Of a stretch of DNA of 64,000 nt, positions 38,173 to 46,010 are shown piece after piece. The notes under the pieces are model-generated. The model made no database searches, was not told the origin of the DNA, and saw nothing but the letters and a program-made list of their open reading frames with translations. The translations under genes and the position numbers were made by a program. Numbering within the stretch: the stretch's first letter is position 1; every line of letters begins with the position of its first letter. Source of the stretch: Antarcticimicrobium sp040365005 (lineage in GTDB: Bacteria; Pseudomonadota; Alphaproteobacteria; Rhodobacterales; Rhodobacteraceae); the NCBI RefSeq assembly GCF_040365005.1, contig NZ_BAABWV010000019.1, positions 1 through 64,000 of the forward strand, read 5' to 3'.

Positions 38173-39584
38173 GGCAGCATGTCCTTGAGCCGTATTTCGG
38201 CGATCCGCTCCACCTGCTTGCAGGCCTCGCCGAACTCGTTCTCGCTGTCGTTGGCCAGCCGCCGCTCAAAGGCGGCGAGGATGCCCGGTTTGTCATGGTC
38301 GCGCACCGCGATGATGAAGGGAAACCCGTGTTTCTCGACGTAACCGGTGTTGAGGCGGGTGAAATTCGCGCGCTCTGCATCGGTCAGCGCATCGAGCCCG
38401 ACGCTCGCCTGTTCGGAGCTGCTCTCCGCCGTCAACCGCCTGGCCGCGGCCAGTTTCCCGGCCAGGTCGGGATGCGCGCGCAGCACGCCCAGCCTTTCCT
38501 CGTCACTGGCGGACCGGAAGGCGCGGCACAGCGCGTTGTGCAGCCCCACGGCGCTGTCGTGCGCCGGCCCCAGTTCCAGCGCAAAGGCGCGCTCGGCGAT
38601 CCATGGTGAATGTTCGAAGATGCCGCCGAAAGCCTCGACAAAGCGGGCGCGGTCCATCCGGCTGGGCCGGTCCCAGCGCCGGTGCGGGTGGGTTTTCGCC
38701 CAATGCCGCGCGACGTCGATGCGGCGCGGGGTCCAGACATCCTCGTACTCGGAGATGTAATCGAGGAATCGTTTCAGCCCGGCCAGTTTCCCCGGCCGTC
38801 CGATCAGCCGGCAATGCAGCCCGATGCTCATCATCTTCGGCGCGCCGGCCTGCCCCTCGGCATAGAGCACGTCGAAGGCGTCGCGAAGATAGGTAAAGAA
38901 CTGCTCGCCGGTGATGTAGCCCGGCGCGGTGGCAAAGCGCATGTCGTTGGCCTCGAGCGTGTAGGGGATGATCAACTGGTCGCGATCCCCCACCTCCAGC
39001 CAATAGGGCAGATCGTCATCATAGGTGTCGGAGACATAGGCGAACCCGCCCTCCTGCGCGACCAGACGCACGGTATTGGCACTGCACCGCCCGGTGTACC
39101 AGCCCAGCGGGCGTTCGCCGACCACCTCGGTATGCAGCCGGATCGCCGCGTCGATCGCGGCGCGCTCCTCTTCCTCGGGCATGTCCTTGTGCTCGACCCA
39201 TTTCAGCCCGTGGCTGGCAATCTCCCAGCCGGCGGATTTCATCGCCGCCACCTGTTCGGGGCTGCGTGCCAGCGCGCTGGCCACGCCGTAGATCGTCACC
39301 GGCACATCGGCGCCGGTGAACAGCCGGTGCAACCGCCAGAACCCGGCCCGCGCGCCGTAGTCATAGATCGATTCCATGTTCCAATGGCGCTGTCCGGGCC
39401 AGGGCGCGGCGCCGGCGATGTCGGAGAGGAACGCCTCGGAGGCCGCATCGCCATGCAGAATGGAATTCTCGCCGCCCTCTTCGTAGTTCAGGACGAATTG
39501 CACCGCGATCTTGGCGCCGCCGGGCCATTTCGGGTCGGGCGGGGTGGCGCCGTAGCCGCGCATGTCGCGGGGGTAGCGTGTCAT
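38169..39584 (-). CDS. puuE: Fused allantoinase PuuE and OHCU decarboxylase UraD
   Basis: Bifunctional protein of 471 residues. The N-terminal part (about 1-300) is a polysaccharide-deacetylase-fold, cofactor-light allantoinase of the PuuE type (PRDMRGYGATPPDPKWPGGA; NYEEGGE; SHGLKWVEH). The C-terminal part (about 310-471) is 2-oxo-4-hydroxy-4-carboxy-5-ureidoimidazoline decarboxylase (UraD), with FVEAFGGIFEHSPWIAERA and the catalytic-region HPDLAGK. So one chain converts OHCU to allantoin and then allantoin to allantoate. The ATG at 39584 follows GGAGA and AGGA sites. It is divergent from hiuH. Confidence 0.95.
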   Translation of the reverse strand: MTRYPRDMRGYGATPPDPKWPGGAKIAVQFVLNYEEGGENSILHGDAASEAFLSDIAGAAPWPGQRHWNMESIYDYGARAGFWRLHRLFTGADVPVTIYGVASALARSPEQVAAMKSAGWEIASHGLKWVEHKDMPEEEERAAIDAAIRLHTEVVGERPLGWYTGRCSANTVRLVAQEGGFAYVSDTYDDDLPYWLEVGDRDQLIIPYTLEANDMRFATAPGYITGEQFFTYLRDAFDVLYAEGQAGAPKMMSIGLHCRLIGRPGKLAGLKRFLDYISEYEDVWTPRRIDVARHWAKTHPHRRWDRPSRMDRARFVEAFGGIFEHSPWIAERAFALELGPAHDSAVGLHNALCRAFRSASDEERLGVLRAHPDLAGKLAAARRLTAESSSEQASVGLDALTDAERANFTRLNTGYVEKHGFPFIIAVRDHDKPGILAAFERRLANDSENEFGEACKQVERIAEIRLKDMLP

Positions 39585-39734
39585 TCCTGCGGTCTCCTGC
39601 TGTTGATCTGCCTTGTAGAACATTACAATAGCGCACAGTTTCCTGTATTTCCTGAAGGAGTTGTAGCCATTTCCGGGGTGCGGCAGAGTGCCCTTGCGCG
39701 TAGAAAACGGGCAGGCAAATCCAGGGGGGCGATG

Positions 39735-40088
39735 ATGGCCGGATATTTGACGACCCATGTTCTCGACACGGCGCGCGGCTGCCCGGCCGCCGGGCTAAGG
39801 ATCGAGCTGTTCCGCATCGAGGGCGAGGCCCGCACCCTCTTGCGCAGTTTGCTCACCAACGAAGACGGCCGCACCGATGAACAGATCCTGCCAGCGTCGG
39901 AATTCGAGCCGGGCACCTACGAGCTGGTCTTTCACGCCGGCGCCTACCTCGACGAGACCGGCCCGGCGCAGGAGCCGCCCCGGTTCCTCGACCTGATCCC
40001 GCTGCGCTTCGGCATGGGCGAGGAAAGCCATTACCACGTGCCGCTGCTGCTCTCGCCCTTCGGGTATTCCACCTATCGGGGGAGTTGA
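39735..40088 (+). CDS. hiuH: 5-hydroxyisourate hydrolase
   Basis: Transthyretin-like enzyme of 117 residues that hydrolyses 5-hydroxyisourate, the product of urate oxidation, to OHCU. Conserved marks are the N-terminal LTTHVLDTARG with its active-site histidine, the arginine in the second strand region, HYHVPLLLSPFGYSTY and the diagnostic C-terminal tetrapeptide YRGS. Two ATG codons at 39732 and 39735 follow AGGGGGG; 39735 has the better spacing. It supplies the substrate of the UraD part of the divergently encoded fusion. Confidence 0.96.
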   Translation: MAGYLTTHVLDTARGCPAAGLRIELFRIEGEARTLLRSLLTNEDGRTDEQILPASEFEPGTYELVFHAGAYLDETGPAQEPPRFLDLIPLRFGMGEESHYHVPLLLSPFGYSTYRGS

Positions 40089-40125
40089 ACCGCGCGCGTC
40101 GCGCCTGCCCGCGCGTCGGAATATG

Positions 40126-40185
40126 AGTATTTAGGAAGAGAAGAAGCCGGGTATGGTCCTGTCCCTTCTTCTCTTTGAAAATACT
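40126..40185. terminator. Long convergent hairpin between hiuH and the LysR gene
   Basis: AGTATTT (40126-40132) pairs with AAATACT (40179-40185). Inside it AAGAGAAGAAG (40136-40146) pairs with CTTCTTCTCTT (40165-40175). The resulting hairpin is about 60 bases, much more A/T-rich than its surroundings, and lies between two convergent genes. It can serve as a terminator for both strands. Confidence 0.7.
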
Positions 40186-40219
40186 CGAACGCGCCGGACG
40201 GGGCGGGGCGCGCCGTGGG

Positions 40220-41122
40220 TCATTTGAGCGCCTGGGCGATGCGCTCGGCCATGAAGTCGATGAACAACCGCGTCTTGGGGTCCTGCCGCCGCCGGTGCAT
40301 GTAGAGACAGGCCAGCTGGATCGGCACCGGAGGCTCGGCCTCGGCCACCGGGACCAGCGCGCCGGATTTCAGGTGTTCGGCCACCTCGAACACGGGTTTC
40401 AGGATGACTCCGTGCCCCTCCAGCGCCCAGCCGGTCAGAACGTCGCCATCGTCGGATTCGAACGGGCCGCGCACGGAGAACCGCCGCACGCCGTCGGGTG
40501 TCTGCAGCGGCCATTGGAACTCGGGCGCGCCGGGATAGCGCAGGTTCAGGCAATCGTGCTTGTCGCGCACCAGCGCCTCGCCGGTTTCCGGCATGCCGCG
40601 CCGGGCGATGTAGGCGGGCGCGGCGCAAAGCACACGGGGACAATCGGCGATCTTGCGGATGCGCAGGGCGGAATCCTCGGGGATGCCGAGAAAGAAGGCG
40701 AGGTCCAGCCCCTCGGCCGCGAGATCGAGCTTGCGGTCCGACAGCCGCAGCCGGATGTCGATCAGCGGATAGTCCGCCTTGAACGTGGGCACGGCGGGGG
40801 CGATCAGGCGACGGCCCAGCCCCAGTGGTGCGGCGATGTAGAGCGAGCCGCGCGGCGTCATCGTCACGTTGGAGATCTCGGCCTCGGCGGCATCGACGGC
40901 CTCGAGGATCTTGCAGGCGCCGCGATAGAACAGGTTGCCCTGTTCGGTGGGATTGAGCGTGCGCGTGGTGCGCTGGAACAGGCGGACGTTCAGATGCTCT
41001 TCGAGCTGGGAGATTCGCGCCGAGGCGACCGCCGCGGAAATGCGTTGATCGCGGGCGGCGGCGGACATGTTGCCCAATTCATAGACACGCACGAAGGTTT
41101 GGATATTGTCCAGATAGGCCAT
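40220..41122 (-). CDS. LysR-family transcriptional regulator
   Basis: Protein of 300 residues. The N-terminal winged helix-turn-helix (about 1-60, MSAAARDQRISAAVASARISQLEEHLNVRLFQRTTR) is followed by a periplasmic-binding-like effector domain. It is transcribed away from puuD with about 106 bases between starts, the usual layout for a LysR gene and its target. It probably senses a purine breakdown product, but the inducer is not evident from sequence. I could not pick out a confident T-N11-A site in the spacer. Confidence 0.92.
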   Translation of the reverse strand: MAYLDNIQTFVRVYELGNMSAAARDQRISAAVASARISQLEEHLNVRLFQRTTRTLNPTEQGNLFYRGACKILEAVDAAEAEISNVTMTPRGSLYIAAPLGLGRRLIAPAVPTFKADYPLIDIRLRLSDRKLDLAAEGLDLAFFLGIPEDSALRIRKIADCPRVLCAAPAYIARRGMPETGEALVRDKHDCLNLRYPGAPEFQWPLQTPDGVRRFSVRGPFESDDGDVLTGWALEGHGVILKPVFEVAEHLKSGALVPVAEAEPPVPIQLACLYMHRRRQDPKTRLFIDFMAERIAQALK

Positions 41123-41228
41123 GGGGGCTCATTGTTCGTTTTTATTTGAAGCATCTTGGCGCTTTCCCCGGATACATGACAATACGGGAATAGGCTAGCA
41201 GGGGGCAAAGCGCCCGAAGGAGAGAGCG

Positions 41229-42488
41229 ATGCAGGACTTGGCGATCATCTGGGACTGGCTGGCATTCGCGGTGCGCTGGCTGCACGTGATCACCGCGATC
41301 GCCTGGATCGGGTCATCGTTCTATTTCATCGCGCTGGACCTGGGGTTGCGCAAGGCGCCGCATCTGCCCGTGGGCGCCCATGGCGAGGAATGGCAGGTGC
41401 ATGGCGGCGGGTTTTACCACATCCGGAAATTCCTGGTCGCACCCGAGCATATGCCCGAGCATCTGACCTGGTTCAAATGGGAAAGCTATTCGACCTGGCT
41501 GAGCGGTGCGGCGTTGTTGATGATCGTCTATTGGGCGGGGGGTGAGCTTTACCTGATCGACGCGGGCAAGGCCGAACTGACCCTGTGGCAGGGGATCGCG
41601 ATCTCCGCCGCCTCGCTGACCGTGGGCTGGATCGTCTATGACCTGCTGTGCAAATCGGGGTTGGGCGAGCGACCGACGCTGCTGATGGTTCTGTTGTTCG
41701 TGCTGCTGGTGGCGATGGGCTGGGGCTATAACCAGATTTTCACCGGTCGGGCGATGATGCTGCACCTGGGGGCGTTTACTGCCACCATCATGACGGCGAA
41801 CGTGTTCTTCATCATCATCCCGAACCAGAAGATCGTGGTCGCCGACCTCAAGGCGGGCCGCACGCCGGATGCGAAATACGGCAAGATTGCCAAGCTGCGC
41901 TCGACCCACAACAACTACCTGACGCTGCCAGTGGTGTTCCTGATGCTGTCGAACCACTATCCGCTGGCCTTTGCGACCCAGTACAACTGGATCATCGCGG
42001 CGCTGGTGTTCCTGATGGGGGTGACGATCCGGCATTATTTCAACACACGGCACGCGCGCAAGGGCAACCCGATGTGGACCTGGGTCGCCACGGCGGCGCT
42101 CTTCGCCGCGATCATGTGGCTGTCGATGGCGCCGCTGGAGCAGCAAAGCTATGAGGAGAGCGCGGCGCGCGCGCTGACCCCGACCGAAACCGTCTTTGCC
42201 GAGGCCGAGGGGTTCGACGAGGTGGCCGACATCGTGCTGGGTCGCTGTTCGATGTGCCACACGCGCGAGCCGGGCTGGGACGGTATCCACCGGGCGCCCA
42301 AGAACGTGCTGCTGGAAACCCGGCCCGAGATCGCGGCGGCGGCGCGACAGATCTATATCCAGGCCGGGGTGAGCACGGCGATGCCGCCGGCGAACATCAG
42401 CTGGATCGAGCCCGAGGAGCGGGCCAAGATCGTGGCCTGGTACCGGGCCGCGAGCGCGCGCCTGCCGCTGCGGCTGGCCGCGAACTGA
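41229..42488 (+). CDS. puuD: Membrane urate oxidase PuuD with cytochrome c domain
   Basis: Integral-membrane urate hydroxylase/oxidase of 419 residues. About eight hydrophobic segments (DUF989-type domain, with AVRWLHVITAIAWIGSSFYFIALD at the start) are followed by a C-terminal cytochrome c domain. That domain carries C340-x-x-C343-His344 (RCSMCHTREPG) and the likely axial Met385 (TAMPPAN). In this family urate is oxidised to 5-hydroxyisourate and electrons leave through the haem, not to oxygen with H2O2 as in soluble uricase. AAGGAGAG lies before the ATG. It is divergent from the LysR gene. Confidence 0.94.
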   Translation: MQDLAIIWDWLAFAVRWLHVITAIAWIGSSFYFIALDLGLRKAPHLPVGAHGEEWQVHGGGFYHIRKFLVAPEHMPEHLTWFKWESYSTWLSGAALLMIVYWAGGELYLIDAGKAELTLWQGIAISAASLTVGWIVYDLLCKSGLGERPTLLMVLLFVLLVAMGWGYNQIFTGRAMMLHLGAFTATIMTANVFFIIIPNQKIVVADLKAGRTPDAKYGKIAKLRSTHNNYLTLPVVFLMLSNHYPLAFATQYNWIIAALVFLMGVTIRHYFNTRHARKGNPMWTWVATAALFAAIMWLSMAPLEQQSYEESAARALTPTETVFAEAEGFDEVADIVLGRCSMCHTREPGWDGIHRAPKNVLLETRPEIAAAARQIYIQAGVSTAMPPANISWIEPEERAKIVAWYRAASARLPLRLAAN

Positions 42489-42572
42489 GGGCACCTGTCC
42501 CACCGTCACGCAAGGAAACACTGGACCGCCCCGGCGCGCCGCAGCACTCTGCGGTCGAGGGAGGAACCTTGC

Positions 42573-44228
42573 ATGATGGAGTTGCCCAAGCCCGGCACGC
42601 GGCCGTGGCATGCCTTTTACAATCCGGGCGTGCGACCCGATTTCGTGCCGCCAAGGACCACCCTGACCGCGATGATGGCCGAAGCCTTTGCTGCCCATGG
42701 GCCGAGGGTGCTGATCGAGTATCCGGGCGAAGAGATCACCTATGACCAGATGAAGGCGCGGGCGGCGCGGGCGGCGTCGGCCCTGCGCGCCCATGGCCTT
42801 GTCTCCGGCGACCGGATTGCGCTGCATCTGCCGAACTGCCCCTGGCACCCGGTGTTCTTTTTCGCGGCGATGACCGCCGGCCTGGTCGTCACCCATCTCA
42901 GCCCGCTGGATGCGCCGGAGGAGATCGCCCACAAGCTGGCCGACAGCGGTGCCAGGCTGGTGATCTCCTTGGCCCGCCCGGAGTTTGCCGAACCGTTGAC
43001 CGCCGCGGCGGCGCATGGGCCGATCCCGCCGGTGGTGCAATGCCCGGACGGGGCGGAGACCACCGTTTCGGACGGTGCGATGGCAATCGAGGCATTCTGG
43101 GCCGGGCACGCGGGCGCGGAGTGGCAGCCTGTGCCGGTCGAGCCGGAGGATATCGCGCTGTTGCAATATACCGGCGGCACCACGGGCCGGCCCAAGGCGG
43201 CGGTGCTGACCCATGCAAACATCGCCGCTGCGGTGAATATCTATCGCGAATTCCTCACCGGCGAGGTGGCGCGCCAGCCGGGCAAGCATACGCTGCTTTA
43301 CGCGCCGGTGTTCCATATCCTGGGGCTGTCCACGCAGCTCCTGCGCGGCTTCGCCGATGGGCTGACCCTGCATCTGCGGCCGCGCTTTGACGCGGGGCGG
43401 GCGCTGGACGATATCGAGACGCATGGCATCAACATCCTGTCCGGTGTGCCGACCATGTGGATCGCGATCCTGCGCCAGCCGGGGGTCGAGATGCGCGATC
43501 TGTCGTCGCTGGAGTTCATCGGTTCGGGCGGTGCGCCGCTGCCGGTCGAGGTCTATCGGAAGGTCTGCGCGTTGACCGGTCTCAAGCTGCGCGGCGGCTG
43601 GGGGATGACCGAGACGGCGCCGGCGGGCTCCAACGTGCCGGGGGGATTGCCGGATGACAAGCTGGGGACGATCGGCATCCCGCTGCCGGGACTGGAGATC
43701 AAGATCGTCGATCCCGCCGATCCCGCGCGGGATCTGGCGCCGGGCGAGGATGGCGAGATGGCGATCCGGGGTCCCAACGTGACGCGCACTTACTGGAACC
43801 GGCCGGAAGAGACGGCGGCCGCCTTTCACGACGGCTGGTTCCTGACCGGCGATATCGCCCATATGGACACCGACGGGTTCCTGTACCTGGTGGACCGGAA
43901 AAAGGACATGATCCTGTCGGGGGGATTCAACGTCTACCCGGTGATGATCGAGGATGCCGTGCACCGCTATCCGGGGGTGTCCGAGGCGATGGCGATCGGG
44001 GTGCCCGATGCCTATCGCGGCGAGAGCGCCAAGGTCTTCGTGGTGCTGAGCCCCGGCGCGCAGCAGTTCACGCTGGAACAGTTGCAGGCGTTTCTGGCCG
44101 ACAAGCTGGGACGGCACGAGATCCCCCGCGCGTTGGAGTTTCGCGACGCCCTGCCAAAGACGCCCGTGGGCAAGCTGGATCGCAAGGCGCTGCGCGCGGA
44201 GGTCGGCGCCGAGGCGGCGCTGGCCTGA
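42573..44228 (+). CDS. AMP-forming acyl-CoA synthetase
   Basis: Class I adenylate-forming enzyme of 551 residues that activates a carboxylic acid as acyl-AMP and then as the CoA ester. The P-loop YTGGTTGRPKAAVLTH, the GWGMTETAP motif, the adenine-contacting GWFLTGDIAHMD and the hinge/catalytic LVDRKKDMILSGGFNVYP and PVGKLDRKALR are intact. GAGGGAGGA precedes the ATG at 42573. It converges on a nitronate monooxygenase gene with 10 bases between stops. Chain length or ring preference cannot be read from the sequence. Confidence 0.92.
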   Translation: MMELPKPGTRPWHAFYNPGVRPDFVPPRTTLTAMMAEAFAAHGPRVLIEYPGEEITYDQMKARAARAASALRAHGLVSGDRIALHLPNCPWHPVFFFAAMTAGLVVTHLSPLDAPEEIAHKLADSGARLVISLARPEFAEPLTAAAAHGPIPPVVQCPDGAETTVSDGAMAIEAFWAGHAGAEWQPVPVEPEDIALLQYTGGTTGRPKAAVLTHANIAAAVNIYREFLTGEVARQPGKHTLLYAPVFHILGLSTQLLRGFADGLTLHLRPRFDAGRALDDIETHGINILSGVPTMWIAILRQPGVEMRDLSSLEFIGSGGAPLPVEVYRKVCALTGLKLRGGWGMTETAPAGSNVPGGLPDDKLGTIGIPLPGLEIKIVDPADPARDLAPGEDGEMAIRGPNVTRTYWNRPEETAAAFHDGWFLTGDIAHMDTDGFLYLVDRKKDMILSGGFNVYPVMIEDAVHRYPGVSEAMAIGVPDAYRGESAKVFVVLSPGAQQFTLEQLQAFLADKLGRHEIPRALEFRDALPKTPVGKLDRKALRAEVGAEAALA

Positions 44229-44238
44229 TCCGGGGTCG

Positions 44239-45228
44239 TCAGCCCCGGGTCCAGCCCAGCGTTGCGGCCAGCCGGTCCTGCGCGGCGAGATACTCCGCCT
44301 CGATCCGGTCCACCAGTTGGCCGGCCGGGATCACCTTGCGCACCGCGCCGATGCCCTGGCCCGAGCCCCAGATTTCCTTCCAGCTCTTGGGTTTTTCCCG
44401 GTTCGGGCCGAAATCCATGGTCGAGGGGTCGGAGCGTTCGAGCTTGTCCGGGTCCATCCCCGCCGCCGCGATCGAGGGTTTGAGGTAATTTCCCCAGACC
44501 CCGGTGAAGAGGTTGGAATAGACGATATCGTCTGCACCGCCCTCGACGATCATTTGCTTGTACCGCGCTTCGGCATTGGCCTCTTCGGTTGCAATGAAGG
44601 CCGAGCCGACGTAACCGCCATCCGCCCCCATCGCCTGTGCCGCAAGCAGGCTGTCGCCGCGCGCGATGGCCCCGGACAGGAACAGCGGGCCGTCGAACCA
44701 GTCGCGGATTTCCTGTACCAGCGCCAGCGGCGAGAGCGCGCCGGCATGCCCCCCCGCCCCGGCGGACACCGCGATCAGCCCGTCGGCGCCCTTTTCGACG
44801 GCCTTTTTCGCAAAGCGGTTGTTGATCACGTCATGCAGGGTGATGCCGCCCACCGAATGGGCCGCGTCGTTGACCCAGGTCTGCGCCCCCAGCGAAGTGA
44901 TCCAGACCGGCACCTTGTATTTCACACAGATCTCCACATCCCGTTCCAGCCGCGCGTTCGAGCGGTGCACGATCTGGTTGACGGCAAAGGGCGCGGCGGG
45001 CCGGTCGGGGTTCTCCTGGTTGTGGCGGTCCAGCTCCTCGGTGATGCGGGTGAGCCAGCGTTCCAGCTCGATCGGTTCGCCCTCTTTCTCGCGGGCGTTC
45101 AGCGCGGGAAAAGAGCCGACGATCCCGGCCTTGCACTGGGCAATCACCAGGTCGGGGTTGGAGATGATGAACAGCGGGCTGCCGATCATCGGCAGGCGCA
45201 AATGGTCGAAGACAGCGGGCATGGTCAT
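44239..45228 (-). CDS. Nitronate monooxygenase / 2-nitropropane dioxygenase-like flavoprotein
   Basis: FMN TIM-barrel protein of 329 residues. The family marks are the N-terminal LRLPMIGSPLFIISNPDLV, the GLIAVSAGAGGHAGALSPL segment with the catalytic-type histidine, and the FMN phosphate loop GADGGYVGSAFIATEEA. Members oxidise nitronates such as propionate 3-nitronate; some are enoyl reductases instead. ATG 45228 has GAGGGA 8 bases upstream, better than ATG 45222. The long spacer to the divergent CMD-like gene (45229-45507) shows nothing else recognisable. Confidence 0.88.
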   Translation of the reverse strand: MTMPAVFDHLRLPMIGSPLFIISNPDLVIAQCKAGIVGSFPALNAREKEGEPIELERWLTRITEELDRHNQENPDRPAAPFAVNQIVHRSNARLERDVEICVKYKVPVWITSLGAQTWVNDAAHSVGGITLHDVINNRFAKKAVEKGADGLIAVSAGAGGHAGALSPLALVQEIRDWFDGPLFLSGAIARGDSLLAAQAMGADGGYVGSAFIATEEANAEARYKQMIVEGGADDIVYSNLFTGVWGNYLKPSIAAAGMDPDKLERSDPSTMDFGPNREKPKSWKEIWGSGQGIGAVRKVIPAGQLVDRIEAEYLAAQDRLAATLGWTRG

Positions 45229-45507
45229 GGCGGAAATCCCTCGCGTTGCGCCGCCCCGGCGCGGCGGGGACGGGTCAGAACCTGAGCCCGTATGTCACGG
45301 AGAGCCCGACCTCAAGGCAAGCGCGACGTGACGTGAGAACCCGGGTGTGGCGCGGTGCAGGGGCCGGGGTAACGGTGGCATGGACGAGGGCCGCCCTGTC
45401 CTCGCCCGCCGCATTTCACGCGAATTACATCGCCACAGGCTTGCGTGGGTGCGGAGGGTCGGGGATGGTGCGCCGTGACACGGCGACAACGGAAAGGGAC
45501 CGGCAGG

Positions 45508-45900
45508 ATGAGCGATACCTGGGACGAGGATCTGTTTGCCAAGGGGTTGGCGCAGCGCAAGGCGACGCTGGGGGCGGAGTACGTTGACCGGAACCTGGCG
45601 GCTGCCGATGATTTCACCCGACCGTTCCAGGAGGCGATGACCGCCTGGTGCTGGGGGTTCGGCTGGGGCGACGAGACCATCGACCCGAAAACCCGCAGCA
45701 TGATGAACCTCGCCATGCTCGGGGCGCTGGGCAAGATGCACGAATGGGAAATCCACTGTCGCGGCGCGCTGAACAACGGCGTTACCCGGGACGAGATCCG
45801 CGCCATCATCCACGTCGTCGCCATCTACTGCGGTGTGCCGCAGGCGCTGGAGTGTTTCCGGGCTGCGAAAAAGGTTCTGGACGCGCAATCAGGTGATTGA
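45508..45900 (+). CDS. Carboxymuconolactone decarboxylase family protein
   Basis: Small helical protein of 130 residues of the CMD/AhpD superfamily, closer to PcaC-like members. Landmarks are SMMNLAMLGALGKMHEWEIHCRGALNNG and HVVAIYCGVPQALECF. The AhpD CxxC pair is absent, so a peroxidase role is unlikely. Possible roles are lactone decarboxylation or an unknown isomerase or hydrolase step; no protocatechuate genes accompany it here. ATG 45508 follows a weak purine-rich site. Confidence 0.85.
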   Translation: MSDTWDEDLFAKGLAQRKATLGAEYVDRNLAAADDFTRPFQEAMTAWCWGFGWGDETIDPKTRSMMNLAMLGALGKMHEWEIHCRGALNNGVTRDEIRAIIHVVAIYCGVPQALECFRAAKKVLDAQSGD

Positions 45901-45955
45901 TCCTGCGGGTGCGGCGCCCGTTACAGCGTGTCGCACCGCCTCCGGGTGGCCACGG

Positions 45956-45983
45956 GATAATACACATATTAAATAGATAATAC
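45956..45983. promoter_or_regulatory. Direct repeat GATAATAC in an AT-rich block before cydD
   Basis: GATAATAC occurs at 45956-45963 and again at 45976-45983, exactly 20 bases (about two helical turns) apart. The second copy overlaps an inverted repeat TATTA-N6-TAATA (45967-45982). It is an A/T-rich block in an otherwise GC-rich region, 28 bases before the cydD start. A regulator site and/or a -10 element is likely, but I cannot assign a protein to it. Confidence 0.4.
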
Positions 45984-46010
45984 TTCCGCCCCAAAGCGAC
46001 GAGCATTCCA

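Noticed and set aside
41313..44117. Open frame of about 930 codons on the minus strand opposite puuD and the acyl-CoA synthetase
   Set aside because: It spans two unrelated well-supported genes and the gap between them, as expected for a GC-rich shadow frame.
45508..45900. AhpD-type alkylhydroperoxidase
   Set aside because: The catalytic CxxC pair is absent; the cysteines present are isolated, so only the wider CMD superfamily is supported.
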